NCBI RefSeq assembly: GCF_000150275.1
Contig: NW_002060947.1
Location: 1,606,944-1,670,943 of the forward strand
Reading direction: 5' to 3'
Length of the DNA stretch: 64,000 nt
From: Trichoplax adhaerens
Taxonomy: Eukaryota; Placozoa; Uniplacotomia; Trichoplacea; Trichoplacidae
The notes beneath the pieces were generated by a model that saw only the letters and a program-made list of their open reading frames with translations, did not search any database and was not told where the DNA came from. The position numbers were made by a program, and so were the translations under genes. Positions within the stretch are counted from its first letter, which is position 1; each line of letters starts with the position of its first letter. Positions 1-16,125 of the stretch are shown here, piece after piece.

Positions 1-3000
1 GTTGAAGGTCATGAACAGTTAGGAGTAATTGATGAAGAATCGGAAATAGAAGAACAAGATGAAGCAGTTACGGCTGCAACGGCAGGAGATGTTGCTGCAG
101 AAAGTGAGCAGATACACGGAACAACCGAACATGAAGATCAAGCGACACCCGTTACTGATCATGAGGGTCATCAGTTACAAAAAAGTGATGAAGAAATTAC
201 GAAAGCATCGCATGACGATAAGGAAACAGAAGAGGAAGAAACAGATCGCAAGCAAGAATCTGCGGATAATATGGATGCAGTCGCTACTACTACAGTAGTC
301 GCAGGTACCGCTGCTGCCGGGGCAGCTGCTGCGGCCGAATCTGAAGATGAGCCTGCTCATCAGTTACAAAAAAGTGATGAAGAAATTACGAAAGCATCAC
401 ATGACGATAAGGAAATGGGAGAGGATGAAACCGATAGCAAACATGAATCTACGGATAATATGGATGCAGTCGCTACTACTACAGTAGTGGCTGCTGCTGC
501 TGCTGCCGGAGCAGCAGCTGCGGCTGAATCTAAAGATGAGCCTGCTAATGTGAATGTGGCCAAGTTATCAAAGCATGATGAAGAAATTGCTGAAAGTATT
601 GCACGACATCCTATCCAAATTCATATCTCTGACGAACGAACCTGTGGCGAAGAAGAATCTATGGCTGAATGGATTGATTGGCAGGAAGAATATGATCATG
701 CTTGTTATAAGTATTACAATAGTCAGATCAGAAGATCTTTGCAGGAAGAGGTTTGTTAACTTTTTGGAATTTAATTAATGAGCTTGGTGCGTGCTAAATG
801 CTACCGTTGTGCTATTACAAATAGGGAGAATTTTCATCGAGCAATGAAAGGAGTGAATCGGAGCATACTTTAGTGGCTGGAGCTACTTTAGCAGCTACCA
901 CTCCCTCGAAAAGTTCTAGTCCAGCTCGTTCTCCATCGGGCAGAAGAAAATTCTTGCCTAATAGACTTCGACGTAGCATGAAGAGAAAAGCTAACGCCAA
1001 TGAAGCCGATGACGACTTGGACGCAGAGGAAATCAAAGCTAAGGCTAAAATATTGCACGAACTATCGATGTAATGCGCTTACTAATCTCTCTTTTGAGTT
1101 ATAATTCTTTATTCTAAGTATCAATATCACTGATTTATCCCTTACCATATCTCAATCTAGGTCGAGTGAAGAAAATGAAGATATGCAACAGAAAAAAGCT
1201 GGTTTAGGCAGAGTGTATGTAGGATGTTATATCTCTCACATTTTCTTAAGTAGAGTAAGATCTTATGATGACAAAATTTTTGGCTAGTTTAAAATTTAGC
1301 CTTCTGCAGAGAAGGTATATGCTCTACTCCTTATAGCTATCAACATGATAACGATATCATCTTTATAATCTATAGCTTATCTAGTTTGGGTAAAAAGAAA
1401 GGAAATGAAATTCTTCAAAAATCTTTGAAGCAATCTAACAAAGAGAAATTAGCTGCAGACACATCAAATGATTTGCAAAGACAGATTCATCAAAAAATGC
1501 AAACTAAGTAAGTTTGTAAATTTAAATAAAATTGATTTTATTACAAATAGTAATTACTAATCTTAATTATGCAAAGTCTACAGATAATTGTTTAGGAAAA
1601 TATGCAGACTTTGAAATAGTGTAGCATTCGTAATGCGTTTACTATCGGATTCATAATGGGATCACACAAACTTTGAATGTTATAGTATTTGTATTATTCC
1701 ATACACTTTTCCGAAATTGCTAAATTATTACAATAATAATGATCCCAAATCTATCTGTACATATGGGTCTTACTACACTAATATTGGATATACTGCAATA
1801 TCAAGATATAATATATACTTGTACGGTATCATTTCTTAAAAGGTATGATTGTATCGTAAACTCCTTTATTATTTTTCAGTTTTTCTTATCTGGATACGCC
1901 AGAAGAAGATGCTTCCTCAAATAATAAAAGTAAGAGATTTCGAATAGTTTTCTTACGATAACTATGGTTACCTATCAGTGGGCTGATAGCATAACATGCT
2001 TGCAATTCAAATAAAACCAAACTATTAGCATTAGTAATTCTACATCTATTGTATTTTTAATACGGCAAACAGTTATATTAAAGGAATGATATTGACATTG
2101 GCTACAATTGTAGAACTATTACAGATTATTATTTATTATATAGTAACTTAACATTTATTGTATTTGTATTATCCAGTAAAACTTTAAACCGTTATAACGT
2201 TACCATGTAATAATAACTATTTACTACTTTTCAATAGAAAATTTACTTATACGTCATACGATTGATACCCAGAGAAGCTTATACAGCAGCAAGAGTTTAG
2301 ACCTAACATTCTTGAATTCGACGGTAGGATTCATGAATTTCATATCATTATGATCTGTCAAGATTTAATGCAGCTCCGTCACTATTACTTTTCAATGTTA
2401 CCCGTGAAGAATCTGCATTAAGAGTGTTAATATAAGCAAAATGTACATTTTTGTTAGGATGCATGCATTACCGGAGCAAGAGCTTACTTAGTGGAATCCG
2501 ATAAGCCGAAACAGAGTAAAAGCGAAATAGCGAGAAAGTTATTTCCCACAACGGAGGACGATGAGCCTATTCAAAATGGAAATGATGATGTAAACGCAAA
2601 TACTGAAATTCATCACGATTCTATGTCCGATCACAGTAATAACTCTCAACACGAGCAAGGAGCAGATGATGAGCCTAACGTGATTGGAGAGACTGTAGAA
2701 ACTCCAGACAATCTCAATAAATCATCAATTGTTTGGTTATGTACTAGGCAAGGGCATGTAGCGGTATTAGATTTAATTGATAAATGCGGTGAATGTATCG
2801 ACTCTTTTCGAGTATGTGCCTCGCCGTTGCTGTGTATTTCAGCAGTTCCAGGATTTACTCCTGATGTTAATCGTGCAACCGAATCACATGAGCACGATAT
2901 AACTGATCATGTCACAACAACAGCTGAACAGCAAGATGCAGCAGCGATGGAAAGGTATAAAGCTTTAATGGGTAAAAAAACCTCTAACGATGTAAATCTG

Positions 3001-5182
3001 CCTTGCATGTGGATGGGATCTGAATCTGGATGGTAAGATGCTGTGCAACCAGTTCAAAATTCTATATTTAATCTTGCAGTATCTGCATGTTATTGCGTTG
3101 AATAACATTCTCTGACTTAAATTGTCTCCTATAATCTCCGCTAGTAAAATTTTGAAGCTTAAATCGTAAACTATTGACACACTTAAAATGAAATCAGTTA
3201 TTGTAGTATTTTGTCCAATTTATTTAATTGAAATCATTACTCAATTAAATTACAGAAAGTTGATCAGATAATAATTAAGCAAATTAATATTATAATGCAT
3301 ACGTATAGTTACAAGCTCTTAGAGAACTGTAGTAGACGATTGCAACATTGTTTTATAGTTATCATGATATTCACGTAGGCTAGATATCTGTACATGAATT
3401 CATATATTTAATACTTGCTATTACATAGGCTTTATATTCATCCTTGCGGTCCTAAACGCCATGAAGCAATTCATTCCATGCAACTAAGAGATGCAGTTCT
3501 AAGTATCCAGTAAGTCATGCCTTAATGAAGCGAATCTAAATCGAAAAATATTATTTAAGTGACGAAGAAGATTTATCATAAAATCGTATATATTAGCATT
3601 AGAACTATAATCAAGCTAAAATAAGTCAGGAAATTTCGGCTCATGAAGCTGTTAGTGTCGTATAAGAAATTTTTTTAGATATTTTTTTTGATTCCTAACG
3701 TCGAGTTTTTTGGTATTCTAAGAGTAAATAGATTTATATTCTATTTTTCTATAACTTCTTTATAGTTACTTCGATAATCGGGTTTATGTTGGCCTTGTCA
3801 ACGGTACAGTGACTGTTTTCGAGCGAGATAAAGGTACAAGTTTTGAATAAATTAATTGTAAGGCTGTATGAATGACGTCTTTAATTTAAAACTTTAATTG
3901 ATACTGTTAGAGGGATTATGGAAGTTCGATGATCATAAAGTTATAAACCTGGGAAGTCATGCTGTAGCACCTGTAATATGTATAAAATCATCTGGTAAAA
4001 AGTTATGGGCAAGCTGCAGTAACATGCTACATGTTATTAAACCCGAAAATATGCAAGTTGAGGTTAGTTAGAATTTATGTACTGAAGCTTGTTTCTTTGA
4101 TTCGAGACATTAGTAAAATTGTTTATACCTATACTTACTATGTGCGGTGTATTCTTCAAAGCTTATTACATATTAGCATTTACAAGAGCTCATAGTACAA
4201 ATACGGTACATGCGTATGATTTAAGAAATGCTCTAATCTTTAGGCATCAATTCAATGTCATCCCCGTACGAAACATTATGTAACACATGTGGTATGCGGT
4301 GGTGACGTCGCATGGGTTGCTACCAGAAAAAATAGTATTATCCGTGCAGTTAATACAACCAGTTTTCAAACGATGAAGGAAATAGATATATGCCATCATA
4401 TCGAAGGAGCAATCGGTAATCAAGTTATATTTTGTATTAGTAATTACAAATGACGTAATTGCAAGTAGCTTTATTAATACTGCATAAACGCCAGCATTTT
4501 AAGTAAGAACATACATACAACTACTCCTAAAAGCTACTTCATGTTTAGGAAAAATGACTGTTCTCTGCGTTACTGCTCTTGCAATTAATGAGAGTTGCTT
4601 ATGGATTGGTACAAATATCGGATTATTGTTACGAATTCCAGTCATAACTCCGACCGCTGCCAATACAGCAGTATCTAGTAAGTCAATTAAATTAAGCTTC
4701 CGCAAACGAATATCCGAATTATTCTTAAAGAAATTAGTATAGACTGACTGTACGATTCATTACTAATAATTATTAATTGATTATTTATGGATTATTTTAA
4801 AATATGATTAATAACCTTGATTAAAATAGCATTCTCACTTATTTGCAATCATTTTTCACTAGGCGGAGTTTTACAAACTGCATGGTCTAAGTTAGTACGT
4901 GTATGTCCACTACGACACAAAAGTACGATACGCTTTTTGATCTCCTCTCCAGCCCGATTAAATCCAAAACAAGCAGAGGATAATTTGCTCGATTTTGGTG
5001 TAAATTCAGACAATTTAGTTGCTCAGCGCTTTGGCCATATGACTGGTGCCATGGTCTTTACCAAGCAAGGTTATATGGTTAGCCGTACAATGTCACCGAT
5101 AGAAACGAAAACTAAATTAATGGTTTTTAGCTGTGGTGAAGGTATCGAAAAGACTGCATCGACTATCAATACGTCCCGTTAA
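1..5182 (+). CDS. SPAG9/MAPK8IP3-like: JIP3/JIP4-family scaffold protein, 5'-truncated by window edge
   Basis: Scaffold that links JNK-pathway kinases to kinesin and dynein-dynactin on vesicles and lysosomes (family knowledge). Thirteen exons join in phase: 1-750, 825-1069, 1161-1214, 1385-1507, 1880-1929, 2273-2403, 2458-3032, 3429-3509, 3766-3833, 3911-4062, 4244-4415, 4549-4677, 4863-5182 (TAA). About 949 codons are visible; the N-terminal RH1/coiled-coil part is outside the window. Exon 1 is acidic and alanine-rich with an in-frame duplication. Exons 5-6 (NFSYLDTPEE ... EFDGRIHEF) resemble the RH2 segment of JIP3/4 (AFDFLNEE ... DGRVQAFGW). Exon 7 onward resembles the C-terminal propeller: VWLC ... 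SAVPG, LPCMWMGSESGWLYIH, HSMQLRDAVLSI, CHPR, LWIGTNIG and a final SCGEG like SGGEGY. Exon 6 boundaries are the least certain. ARHGEF10/17 propellers are related, but the LPxMW and HPR motifs favour JIP. Confidence 0.86.
169..546 (+). repeat. 189-bp in-frame tandem duplication in JIP exon
   Basis: Two consecutive 189-bp (63-codon) units, 169-357 and 358-546. Each encodes HQLQKSDEEITKASHDDKE, then an acidic stretch, then MDAVATTTVV and an alanine run ending in DEPA. The units differ at only a few residues, so the duplication is recent. The reading frame is kept through both. Confidence 0.93.
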
Positions 5183-7222
5183 AAGTTTAATTCTGTCCAA
5201 CAAGATTTATGGCAAATAAACGTATTAGTAAATGAAACACAAAGATATATATTGCAAAATCAACGTATAAAACACTGAAATTTATATGTTTAGATTTATA
5301 AAAAATTTTAATATACACCTCTCTTCTATTGCATCACCTCGATTAGTTTATTAATATTTTTTGACTAATTTTGTTATATGCCACAAACGAACGAATAGGG
5401 TCGATATAAGTACAATAAATAATTTTTATGGAAGGCATAAGTGAACGAGAATGCCTTATAATGTGTAGATATAAATTTTAATTTTAATGCCAAGATTAGG
5501 TGATTGATAAACTCTGAAGTTGTTACAACTGTTAGGCACGCTATTATTTTGCTTGGCAACTATTCTCTATATTGAAATGCAAAAATTATCTAGCCGTCGC
5601 TCGAAAATTGTTAAAAAACTAATTGACTCCTGTACTCTTCTGTATGACCATCTTGATCGCCAGTCATTTTATCTTATAGCAATGAGGACCACCTCATGAG
5701 CTAGACGGAAAAGCAATTATATTTCGTCATAATTCAAGTACAAAGTCAAGATTTGAAAACTTTATTTAAGTTTTTGTATCACGAATCATAAGCTATTATT
5801 ACTTTAACAGCTATAAGAACGACAATGATGATTGTATTGTTTGAAGCACACCATAAATATTAATGATATTGACATTTTACTGCAACCGATACGTTCCATT
5901 AAGACTAGACTAGATTCAGCAATATAACGTATCTTTACTATTACGATTTACAACACACAATCTTCTACTGTATTATCTTTAATAAAATGATGATCTCAAT
6001 AATTGCTTAGTTTATTAATGATAACTACAGAATTATACTGTCGATGGTTGCCGTAATGCTTAACATATTGGACTATTTGGTACCAGTGCAAAATAGTCAT
6101 ATGTGCGTATGTGCAAAAAAATGTAGCAGCTGTTTCGCACGATTATGCACTATTTTACATACGTTTATGATACTACGCGTATACGAGTAGTAGTTTAATA
6201 GAACCTGATTACCGCATGGAAAATGTATAACTACTCTCTTTATCGTGAATAGAAATCATCCATCAAGTATACCAGTTTGCCGCTATAACTACAATTGGCA
6301 ATGTAATGTTCAGAGCCATAAGCACCAGAGTACAATATTTAATTGTAAGAAGCGTATCCAAAATTTTATAAAGTAAGATTATAAATGACTTTGCAGGTGC
6401 ATTTGCTGAACAAGACTTTCGGCTAAGCACCGATTGGTTGGCGAAAATTACTTTTATAGTAAACCTGCATAACAATTAAGTAACTCGTGCATGTCATACG
6501 CGTACGTTATTCAATTAAATAAATTCTGTGTACTATGAGAGTATTGCTTACGGTAAATTTAGAACTGAGAGAAGTTAATAATTTGGTGATAAACTTCTTG
6601 TAGACTTGCAACAGTAAAATATCCCCGGTTAGAAATAGAGGTGAGCTATCGTTGCTTTCATGTATTACATATTCGATATAACACAAAGTATTGTAAGCCA
6701 AAATTATTCAATTATAGCTTATAAATCTTATCCCGATGAATCATAACTTACAGACAATCATCATAATACACGGTTGCATAAAAACATATAGCATACTAAA
6801 ATTTACTTTGAACAGTCAGTTTTCCTATAAATCAAGAACATTATGTAAAGTGTGTGAATCGCGAAGGTTTCTACAATAAATGCAGTACATGATTTGCTTT
6901 GCGGCCAAGGAATTTCTATCAGCATGTCTCTTAAATTCGAAAGAAATATCCTTGCAATCTAGATATAGTGATGTCTAGTATTTAAAGCGTACTATGTTGC
7001 AGCTACATATAATACAATAGTTGCAGAAATTATCTATAACTTACGCAAATAAATTAGTCATATTATGATTGCTCTAAAAAATGGTATCATGTCAACTTCA
7101 AAAACTGCATTATAATGAGTGTAATGACATCTAGTATTGTAATATCCAGAAGTAACCGTGGACTTTCTAGTACGGTAAGAATCAACACGCACAGGTCAAA
7201 AAACGCAATACTAAGGCTTCAC
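5183..7222. other. Convergent intergenic region, no gene seen
   Basis: About 2 kb between the 3' ends of the JIP and PRPS genes. It holds only short AT-rich open frames with no family resemblance and no credible splice structure. It presumably contains the two 3' UTRs and poly(A) signals, for example AATAAA-type motifs at 5214-5219 and 5980-5985. Confidence 0.6.
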
Positions 7223-10711
<3,489 letters not shown>

Positions 10712-11336
10712 GACGAGCTCGTCGAATAAGCAGCAAGAACTCAAAGTAGCAATTTCTTCTTTCCAATTGAGCTGTCCGATCTGGCAGAAATCCAAAGCGA
10801 TCTGGTCCGACTGTTCAGTATAGGGCAAGGTAGAACAAGGATACAGACAGACATAGGTTAGGACGTCCGGGGCAGGATTTCCAGTGGCGCAAACCATACT
10901 GGCGTGTGAGTATCTACTGTATCATACCGTCGTGCTGTTGGAATACGATAGCACATAGTTCTCGACACGAGTATGCTTTCCTCTCACCAATCGTCATGGT
11001 GATTCATGATTTCGTATAGACATAATTTTGCCATGGTGCTTATCCACGATAGCCTGTGTTGGACGTCCTACCATTGGAAATAGAGGGATAGGACAGCTTG
11101 AATGGCTAATTTCAATTCTATTTCGACAGCATTGACACTGTCCTAGAGCAGCTAAATTCCATCATCGACAACATGCTAAGGGAGGCGGGGACATCATCAT
11201 CCTTGCTAGTTGATCAAGTGTACTGTCTAAAACACTACCATAATCGTCAGGTAATAGTATGGACATGACAGCGCAGTGGATCCACCCCACGTGGGCATGA
11301 CGTCAAGGAAAGCTTTTGGCGCCAATTAAAATGGCC
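10712..11336. other. PRPS upstream region
   Basis: About 620 bp upstream of the PRPS start, leading into the 158-bp tandem array. The PRPS frame stays open to 10897 on the minus strand, so the 5' UTR probably lies here. No TATA box or other regulatory element could be assigned with confidence. Confidence 0.4.
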
Positions 11337-12146
11337 GCTCCATTTGCAGCTCCTTCCTGCACTACTACAGCATACTGTAGGGGATAGTAGAGGGAATATC
11401 GATCATGGTTGCTGGTGGGCTCATGAACGATGTTATTGGTGTGTTTTGACGTTATAATTTTGTCTTGCTAGCCACTTTTACTGATCTACGATGGACAACT
11501 CTTGCTGCTCCATTTGCAGCTCCTTCAGCATACGGTAGGGGATAGTAGAGGGAATATCGATCATGGCTGCTGGTGGGCTCATGAACGATGTTATTGGTGT
11601 GTTTTGACGTTATAATTTTGTCTTGCTAGCCACTTTTACTGATCTACGATGGACAACTCTTGCTGCTCCATTTGCAGCTCCTTCAGCATACGGTAGGGGA
11701 TAGTAGAGGGAATATCGATCATGGCTGCTGGTGGGCTCATGAACGATGTTATTGGTGTGTTTTGACGTTATAATTTTGTCTTGCTAGCCACTTTTACTGA
11801 TCTACGATAGACAACTCTTGCTGCTCCATTTACAGCTCCTTCCAGCACTACTACCGTAGAGAGAATATCGATCATGGCTGCTGGTGGGCTCATGAACGAT
11901 GTTATTGGTGTGTTTGTATGTCAAGTTTTGACGTTATACTCTAGTCTTGCTAGCCACTTTTACTGATCTACGATGGACAACTCTTGCTGCTCCATTTACA
12001 GCTCCTTCCAGCACTACTACCGTAGAGAGAATATCGATCATGGCTGCTGGTGGGCTCATGAACGATGTTATGGGTGTGTTTTGATGTTATACTCTTGTCT
12101 TGCTAGCCACTTTTACTGATCTACGATAGACAACTCTTGCTCTCTC
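11337..12146. repeat. Tandem array, ~158-bp unit, about 5 copies
   Basis: Units begin at the GCTCCATTT(G/A)CAGCTCCTT motif at 11337, 11507, 11665, 11823 and 11989. The spacing is 170, 158, 158 and 166 bp, and the last copy ends near 12146. Each unit shares a GAATATCGATCATGG segment and a CTAGCCACTTTTACTGATC segment. Units 2 and 3 are nearly identical; units 4 and 5 share a shortened CCAGCACTACTACCGTAGAG region. No coding capacity. Confidence 0.95.
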
Positions 12147-12765
12147 CTACAGTAGAATTGGACGCTTAGTCAGATGTAAAAACTGTTGTATGGTCAATAT
12201 TGTTGCAAGAGCTTCTTTTACTGCGTTATGCCTTCGTCGACCATTCAATCAATTCATTTATAACAACTAAAGTAAAATGCCTTACGTCCAGTACACCAAA
12301 TGCATGTGTATTGAACTTGATCGACATTGGTTATACTATTCTTAGCCTCAGTATACTTTAGCCAACGTAGCAATCTGTCTAAACTCGATTGGTATTTGAT
12401 AGCAAGTGGCTATAGCAAACTCAATCGTTGCGATGCGCAGCTCAAAACTTTCTTACTGCCATCACCCGATCTACAGTAATACTTCAGACTATCAATATTG
12501 TATGCCCCAAGACTCCTTGAATAATGGATCATCGTTTAAGCTATTGACGCTGAGTATCTGCATCATGGGGATTATGATCAACGGGCTTAATGCCCACTTA
12601 TGGTAATCATCATCCTCCATTCGATTCAGTCCAGCAATGGTTGAAATGCCTCTTATTCATTCGCCATACAGGTACTTTAGATATATGTCTTGAAATCAAT
12701 GGATTATTCACTATCAAATAGACATGTTTCAAAGCTCAGAATTGACTTGCACAATGGAAATACAA

Positions 12766-13597
12766 ATCACCTCATAAGCTTTGAGCCAGTTATCCAACTT
12801 GCAAAGTACAGTAAGTTCTCAGTTTACACCGGAGTTCTCACTTTATTTTGAGTAATCACCTCACAAGCTTTGAGCCAGTTATCCAGCTTGCAAAGTACAG
12901 TATGTTCTCAGTTTACACCAGAGTTCTCACTTTATTTTGAGTAATCACCTTACAAGCTTTTGCCAGTTATCCAGCTTGCAAAGTACAGTATGTTGTCAGT
13001 TTACACCAGAGTTCTCACTTTATTTTGAGTAATCACCTTACAAGCTTTTGCCAGTTATCCAGCTTGCAAAGTACAGTATGTTGTCAGTTTACACCAGAGT
13101 TCTCACTTTATTTTGAGTAATCACCTCGCAAGCTTTGAGCCAGTTATCCAACTTGCAAAGTACAGTATGTTGTCAGTTTACACCAGAGTTCTCACTTTAT
13201 TTAGAGTAATCACCTCACAAGCTTTTGCCAGTTATCCAGCTTGCAAAGTACAGTATGTTGTCAGTTTACACCAGAGTTCTCACTTTATTTTGAGTAATCA
13301 CCTCACAAGCTTTGAGCCAGTTATCCAACTTGCAAAGTAGTACAGTATGTTCTCACTTTATTTTGAGTAATCACCTCACAAGCTTTTAGCCAGTATCCAA
13401 CTTGCATAGTACAGTATGTTCTCACTTTATTTTGAGTTATCACCTCAAAAGCTTTTAGCCAGTTATCCAACTTGGATAGTACAGTATGTTCTCACTTTAT
13501 TTTGAGTAATCACCTCAAAAGCTTTTAGCCAGTTATCCAACTTGCATAGTACAGTATGTTGTCAGTTTACACCTGAGTTCTCACTTTATTTTGAGTA
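12766..13597. repeat. Tandem array, 88-89-bp unit plus ~70-bp deletion variant, 10 copies
   Basis: Units start at ATCACCT at 12766, 12855, 12944, 13032, 13120, 13209, 13297, 13370, 13439 and 13509. Copies 7-9 give periods of 69-73 bp because they lack a segment around CAGTTTACACCAGAG; the last copy has it again. The open frames in this stretch are only repeat translation. Confidence 0.95.
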
Positions 13598-14031
13598 ATC
13601 AATCAATCAATAGCAATTGTCGTAAGTTCATCACCCACTGTAACCAAGCTTTTGATACAGGATATCCTAGTCCATGAGGTCCACCTTTCTTGATGCCCAT
13701 TGCATACCCTCACACAGACGATAGTCTTGACTCTAGTGGCCATTTGGTTTTGATTGAATATTTACAGTGGTTGACTTGGTTGCACAATTGAAATTGTGAG
13801 AGGTTTCAAAGAAAACGCATGCCATGACGAGTCAAGTAAATGGCTAAATACATCATTCAACTACATCCAGCACCGGCATCCGCTTTACCCATTCTCTCTT
13901 GTACAATACCGTTGAAAAAAAACAGTAAAATAGTCCGTCTCTGCCTTATTAGTTTACTGAACGACCATTTGGCGTTTCTCTCTTTCTATCGAGTAGTCCT
14001 TCCCATCGATCGTGTCAATTGCACATCAACC

Positions 14032-14081
14032 NNNNNNNNNNNNNNNNNNNNNNNNNNNNNNNNNNNNNNNNNNNNNNNNNN
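14032..14081. other. Assembly gap (50 N)
   Basis: A run of 50 unknown bases between two tandem-repeat regions. The round length suggests a placeholder of unknown true size. Confidence 1.
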
Positions 14082-14135
14082 TTAGTAATATACAGTAGAA
14101 ATTCAAGGAAATGAGGTTGTACTGGATCTCCATCT

Positions 14136-14570
14136 GATATTGAATTTGATAAATCATTATAAATTGAATCGCTGCTTGTTTCCGTCAAAAGAGCAGTTCA
14201 TGTTGTAGATGGCATGATGGTGGAAGCATGATATTGAATTTGATAAGTCATTATAAATTGAATCGCTGCTTGTTTCCGTCAAAAGAGCATTTCATCATGT
14301 TGTAGATGGCATGATATTGAATTTGATAAGTCATTATAAATTGAATCGCTGCTTGTTTCCGTCAAAAGAGCAGTTCATCATGTTGTAGATGGCATGATAT
14401 TGAATTTGATAAGTCATTATAAATTGAATAGCTGCTTGTTTCCGTCAAAGGAGCAGTTCATCATGTTGTAGATGGCATGATATTGAATTTGATAAGTCAT
14501 TATAAATTGAATAGCTGCTTGTTTCCGTCAAAAGAGCTGTTCATCATGTTGTAGATGGCATGATAGTGTA
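14136..14570. repeat. Tandem array, 83-bp unit, 5 copies
   Basis: Units start at GATATTGAATTTGATAA at 14136, 14230, 14313, 14396 and 14479, with periods of 94, 83, 83 and 83 bp. Each carries TTATAAATTGAAT(C/A)GCTGC and CATGTTGTAGATGGCATG. The array begins about 55 bp after the assembly gap and may extend into it. Confidence 0.95.
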
Positions 14571-14909
14571 GGCATGCGATAAACTTGAAAATGAGCAAGA
14601 AAATCGCTGGTCGGCCTAGACATATTGATTCAACTCGACGACCATTTCTGCTTGCCATCCTCTCTGACTATACTGCCCTATACAGGCCTACGCACAGCAT
14701 ACGGTAGAGGTCATAGAAAAAGCTTTCAAGGGCCACTATGACGATGGCACCACCAGCCAGGTGTTGCATGGGCGCAGTTTCTGTCTGTCTGTCTTGCTAC
14801 CTAGTCTGTACTGGACTCGGCGTTGGAAAATTGGCTCCTTGGAGACGTCGTTGCTGACTTGGCGCAAGAGAAGATTCAACACATCCTCCACCATTAATTA
14901 ACTAGCAAC

Positions 14910-16125
14910 ATGTTTCGAATTGGCGGAAAACCTGACGAAGCCGAGCTACAAGAAGCTAAAGAATCAGCTAGGAAAAGTGTCTGGTTTCAGGCAAAGATAT
15001 TTATCGGTACAATCTTGGTCCTAAGGATAGGTAATAAGCAATCAATCAACCACTTGTAATGGCAGGATGACGAGGCCATAAGCATCTTGCTATGCCAATA
15101 GGCTCGCAATCATGAACCGACATTAGTCGACAAAATCAATCAATTTCATAGCGGTATATATTTCTATAGCTGGATAAAAATGATGCACTATTTGACTCAT
15201 ATCATAGACTGCATTCGTACCTTTTGAATAGACGTGGTGATCGGTTAGTATTTTTACGGAGCTAGACCTTATGATGCAGTCACACTTTTCACGGCGTTCT
15301 GAAAATCGCTGTGCTGTCTTACCACGATACTCGTACAAGAATTAACTTCAAGGATGCAATCATACTCTTTCTGCTCTAAACATCAATTGCCATAGGTAGT
15401 GCTGCAATAGACTACACTTGTACTTTATGAATAATCTTTGTGCTGTGAATCAATACTTTACCGTCTACATGCAGCTATACCTTATGATACAACAAGGATT
15501 TCTAAAGAGAGAATCTCTTTCTTAGTAGTCCCTGAATGAAATCAGCCGATCACACTCTGCTAGCGATCCACGTAAATCGTCATGGCTACTGCTATGGACT
15601 GCTCGTGTACGTTTTCAAATAGTAACTGTTGTGCTATTGATAAGAGACCGAGCTATACCTGATGATGCCATCAAGTAACTTCGAAAATCCCAAAATCAAA
15701 CTTGTATCAACTTTTACATTGAGTCTCATGCTTGACATGTTACGCTAGAGTGGGACTACGTCTTCAATAAAACAGGGCACACTACTACAGATGGTCAAGC
15801 AAGATAGTCCATCTAGCCGGAATAGGTTGCAATGTTTTGCTAATTTGCTTATACTGTACACTATGATGCATAAACCAGCTACGAGTTGGAAATACAAACT
15901 TGAATTCGACTTCCCTTAACGAGAACATCTTACTAATAATGACTCCTGTCGACATTTAATGGACAATGTCTGTGGCATGACTAGCATGTTTCTCTAATTG
16001 TATCTGTATAAACATGATCACTTGTTAATGACGCGATCGTCAAACTGATATCTAATCTTATTAATAATCGCTCTTTTTGTCATTTCTACCTAGCGCCATA
16101 TATAACCAACCGCTTCTTGGACTAA
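14910..16125 (+). CDS. TOMM5: TOM5-like small subunit of the mitochondrial outer-membrane translocase
   Basis: Small tail-anchored subunit that stabilises the TOM import complex of the mitochondrial outer membrane (family knowledge). Two exons: 14910-15030 and 16094-16125. The GT donor at 15031 and the CTACCTAG acceptor at 16093 join in phase 1 to give 50 aa; the human protein has 51. The start MFRIGGKPDEAEL matches the family start MFRIEG, an acidic/basic helix follows, then a hydrophobic helix (IFIGTILVLRI), and the end is PYITNRFLD, like TPFILKKLDSI. An in-frame TAA at 14895-14897 supports the start. Without splicing the frame would end as NKQSINHL, which has no family match. The call rests on short motifs, but length, both ends and phase agree. 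Confidence 0.85.
15031..16093 (+). other. TOM5 intron
   Basis: A 1,063-bp intron with a pyrimidine-rich acceptor (CTCTTTTTGTCATTTCTACCTAG). The minus-strand open frame at 15123-15338 has no recognisable motif. Confidence 0.75.

Noticed and set aside
10712-10897. N-terminal extension of PRPS to an upstream ATG
   Set aside because: The extension has no counterpart in PRPS enzymes; MPNIKLF is the conserved start.
12406-12606. 66-codon plus-strand frame
   Set aside because: No family motif or splice context, and it lies in spacer between two tandem arrays.
13113-13340. 75-codon plus-strand frame
   Set aside because: It is a translation of the 89-bp tandem array; the peptide itself repeats with the array period.
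15123-15338. 71-codon minus-strand frame
   Set aside because: Lies inside the TOM5 intron with no recognisable motif or initiation context.
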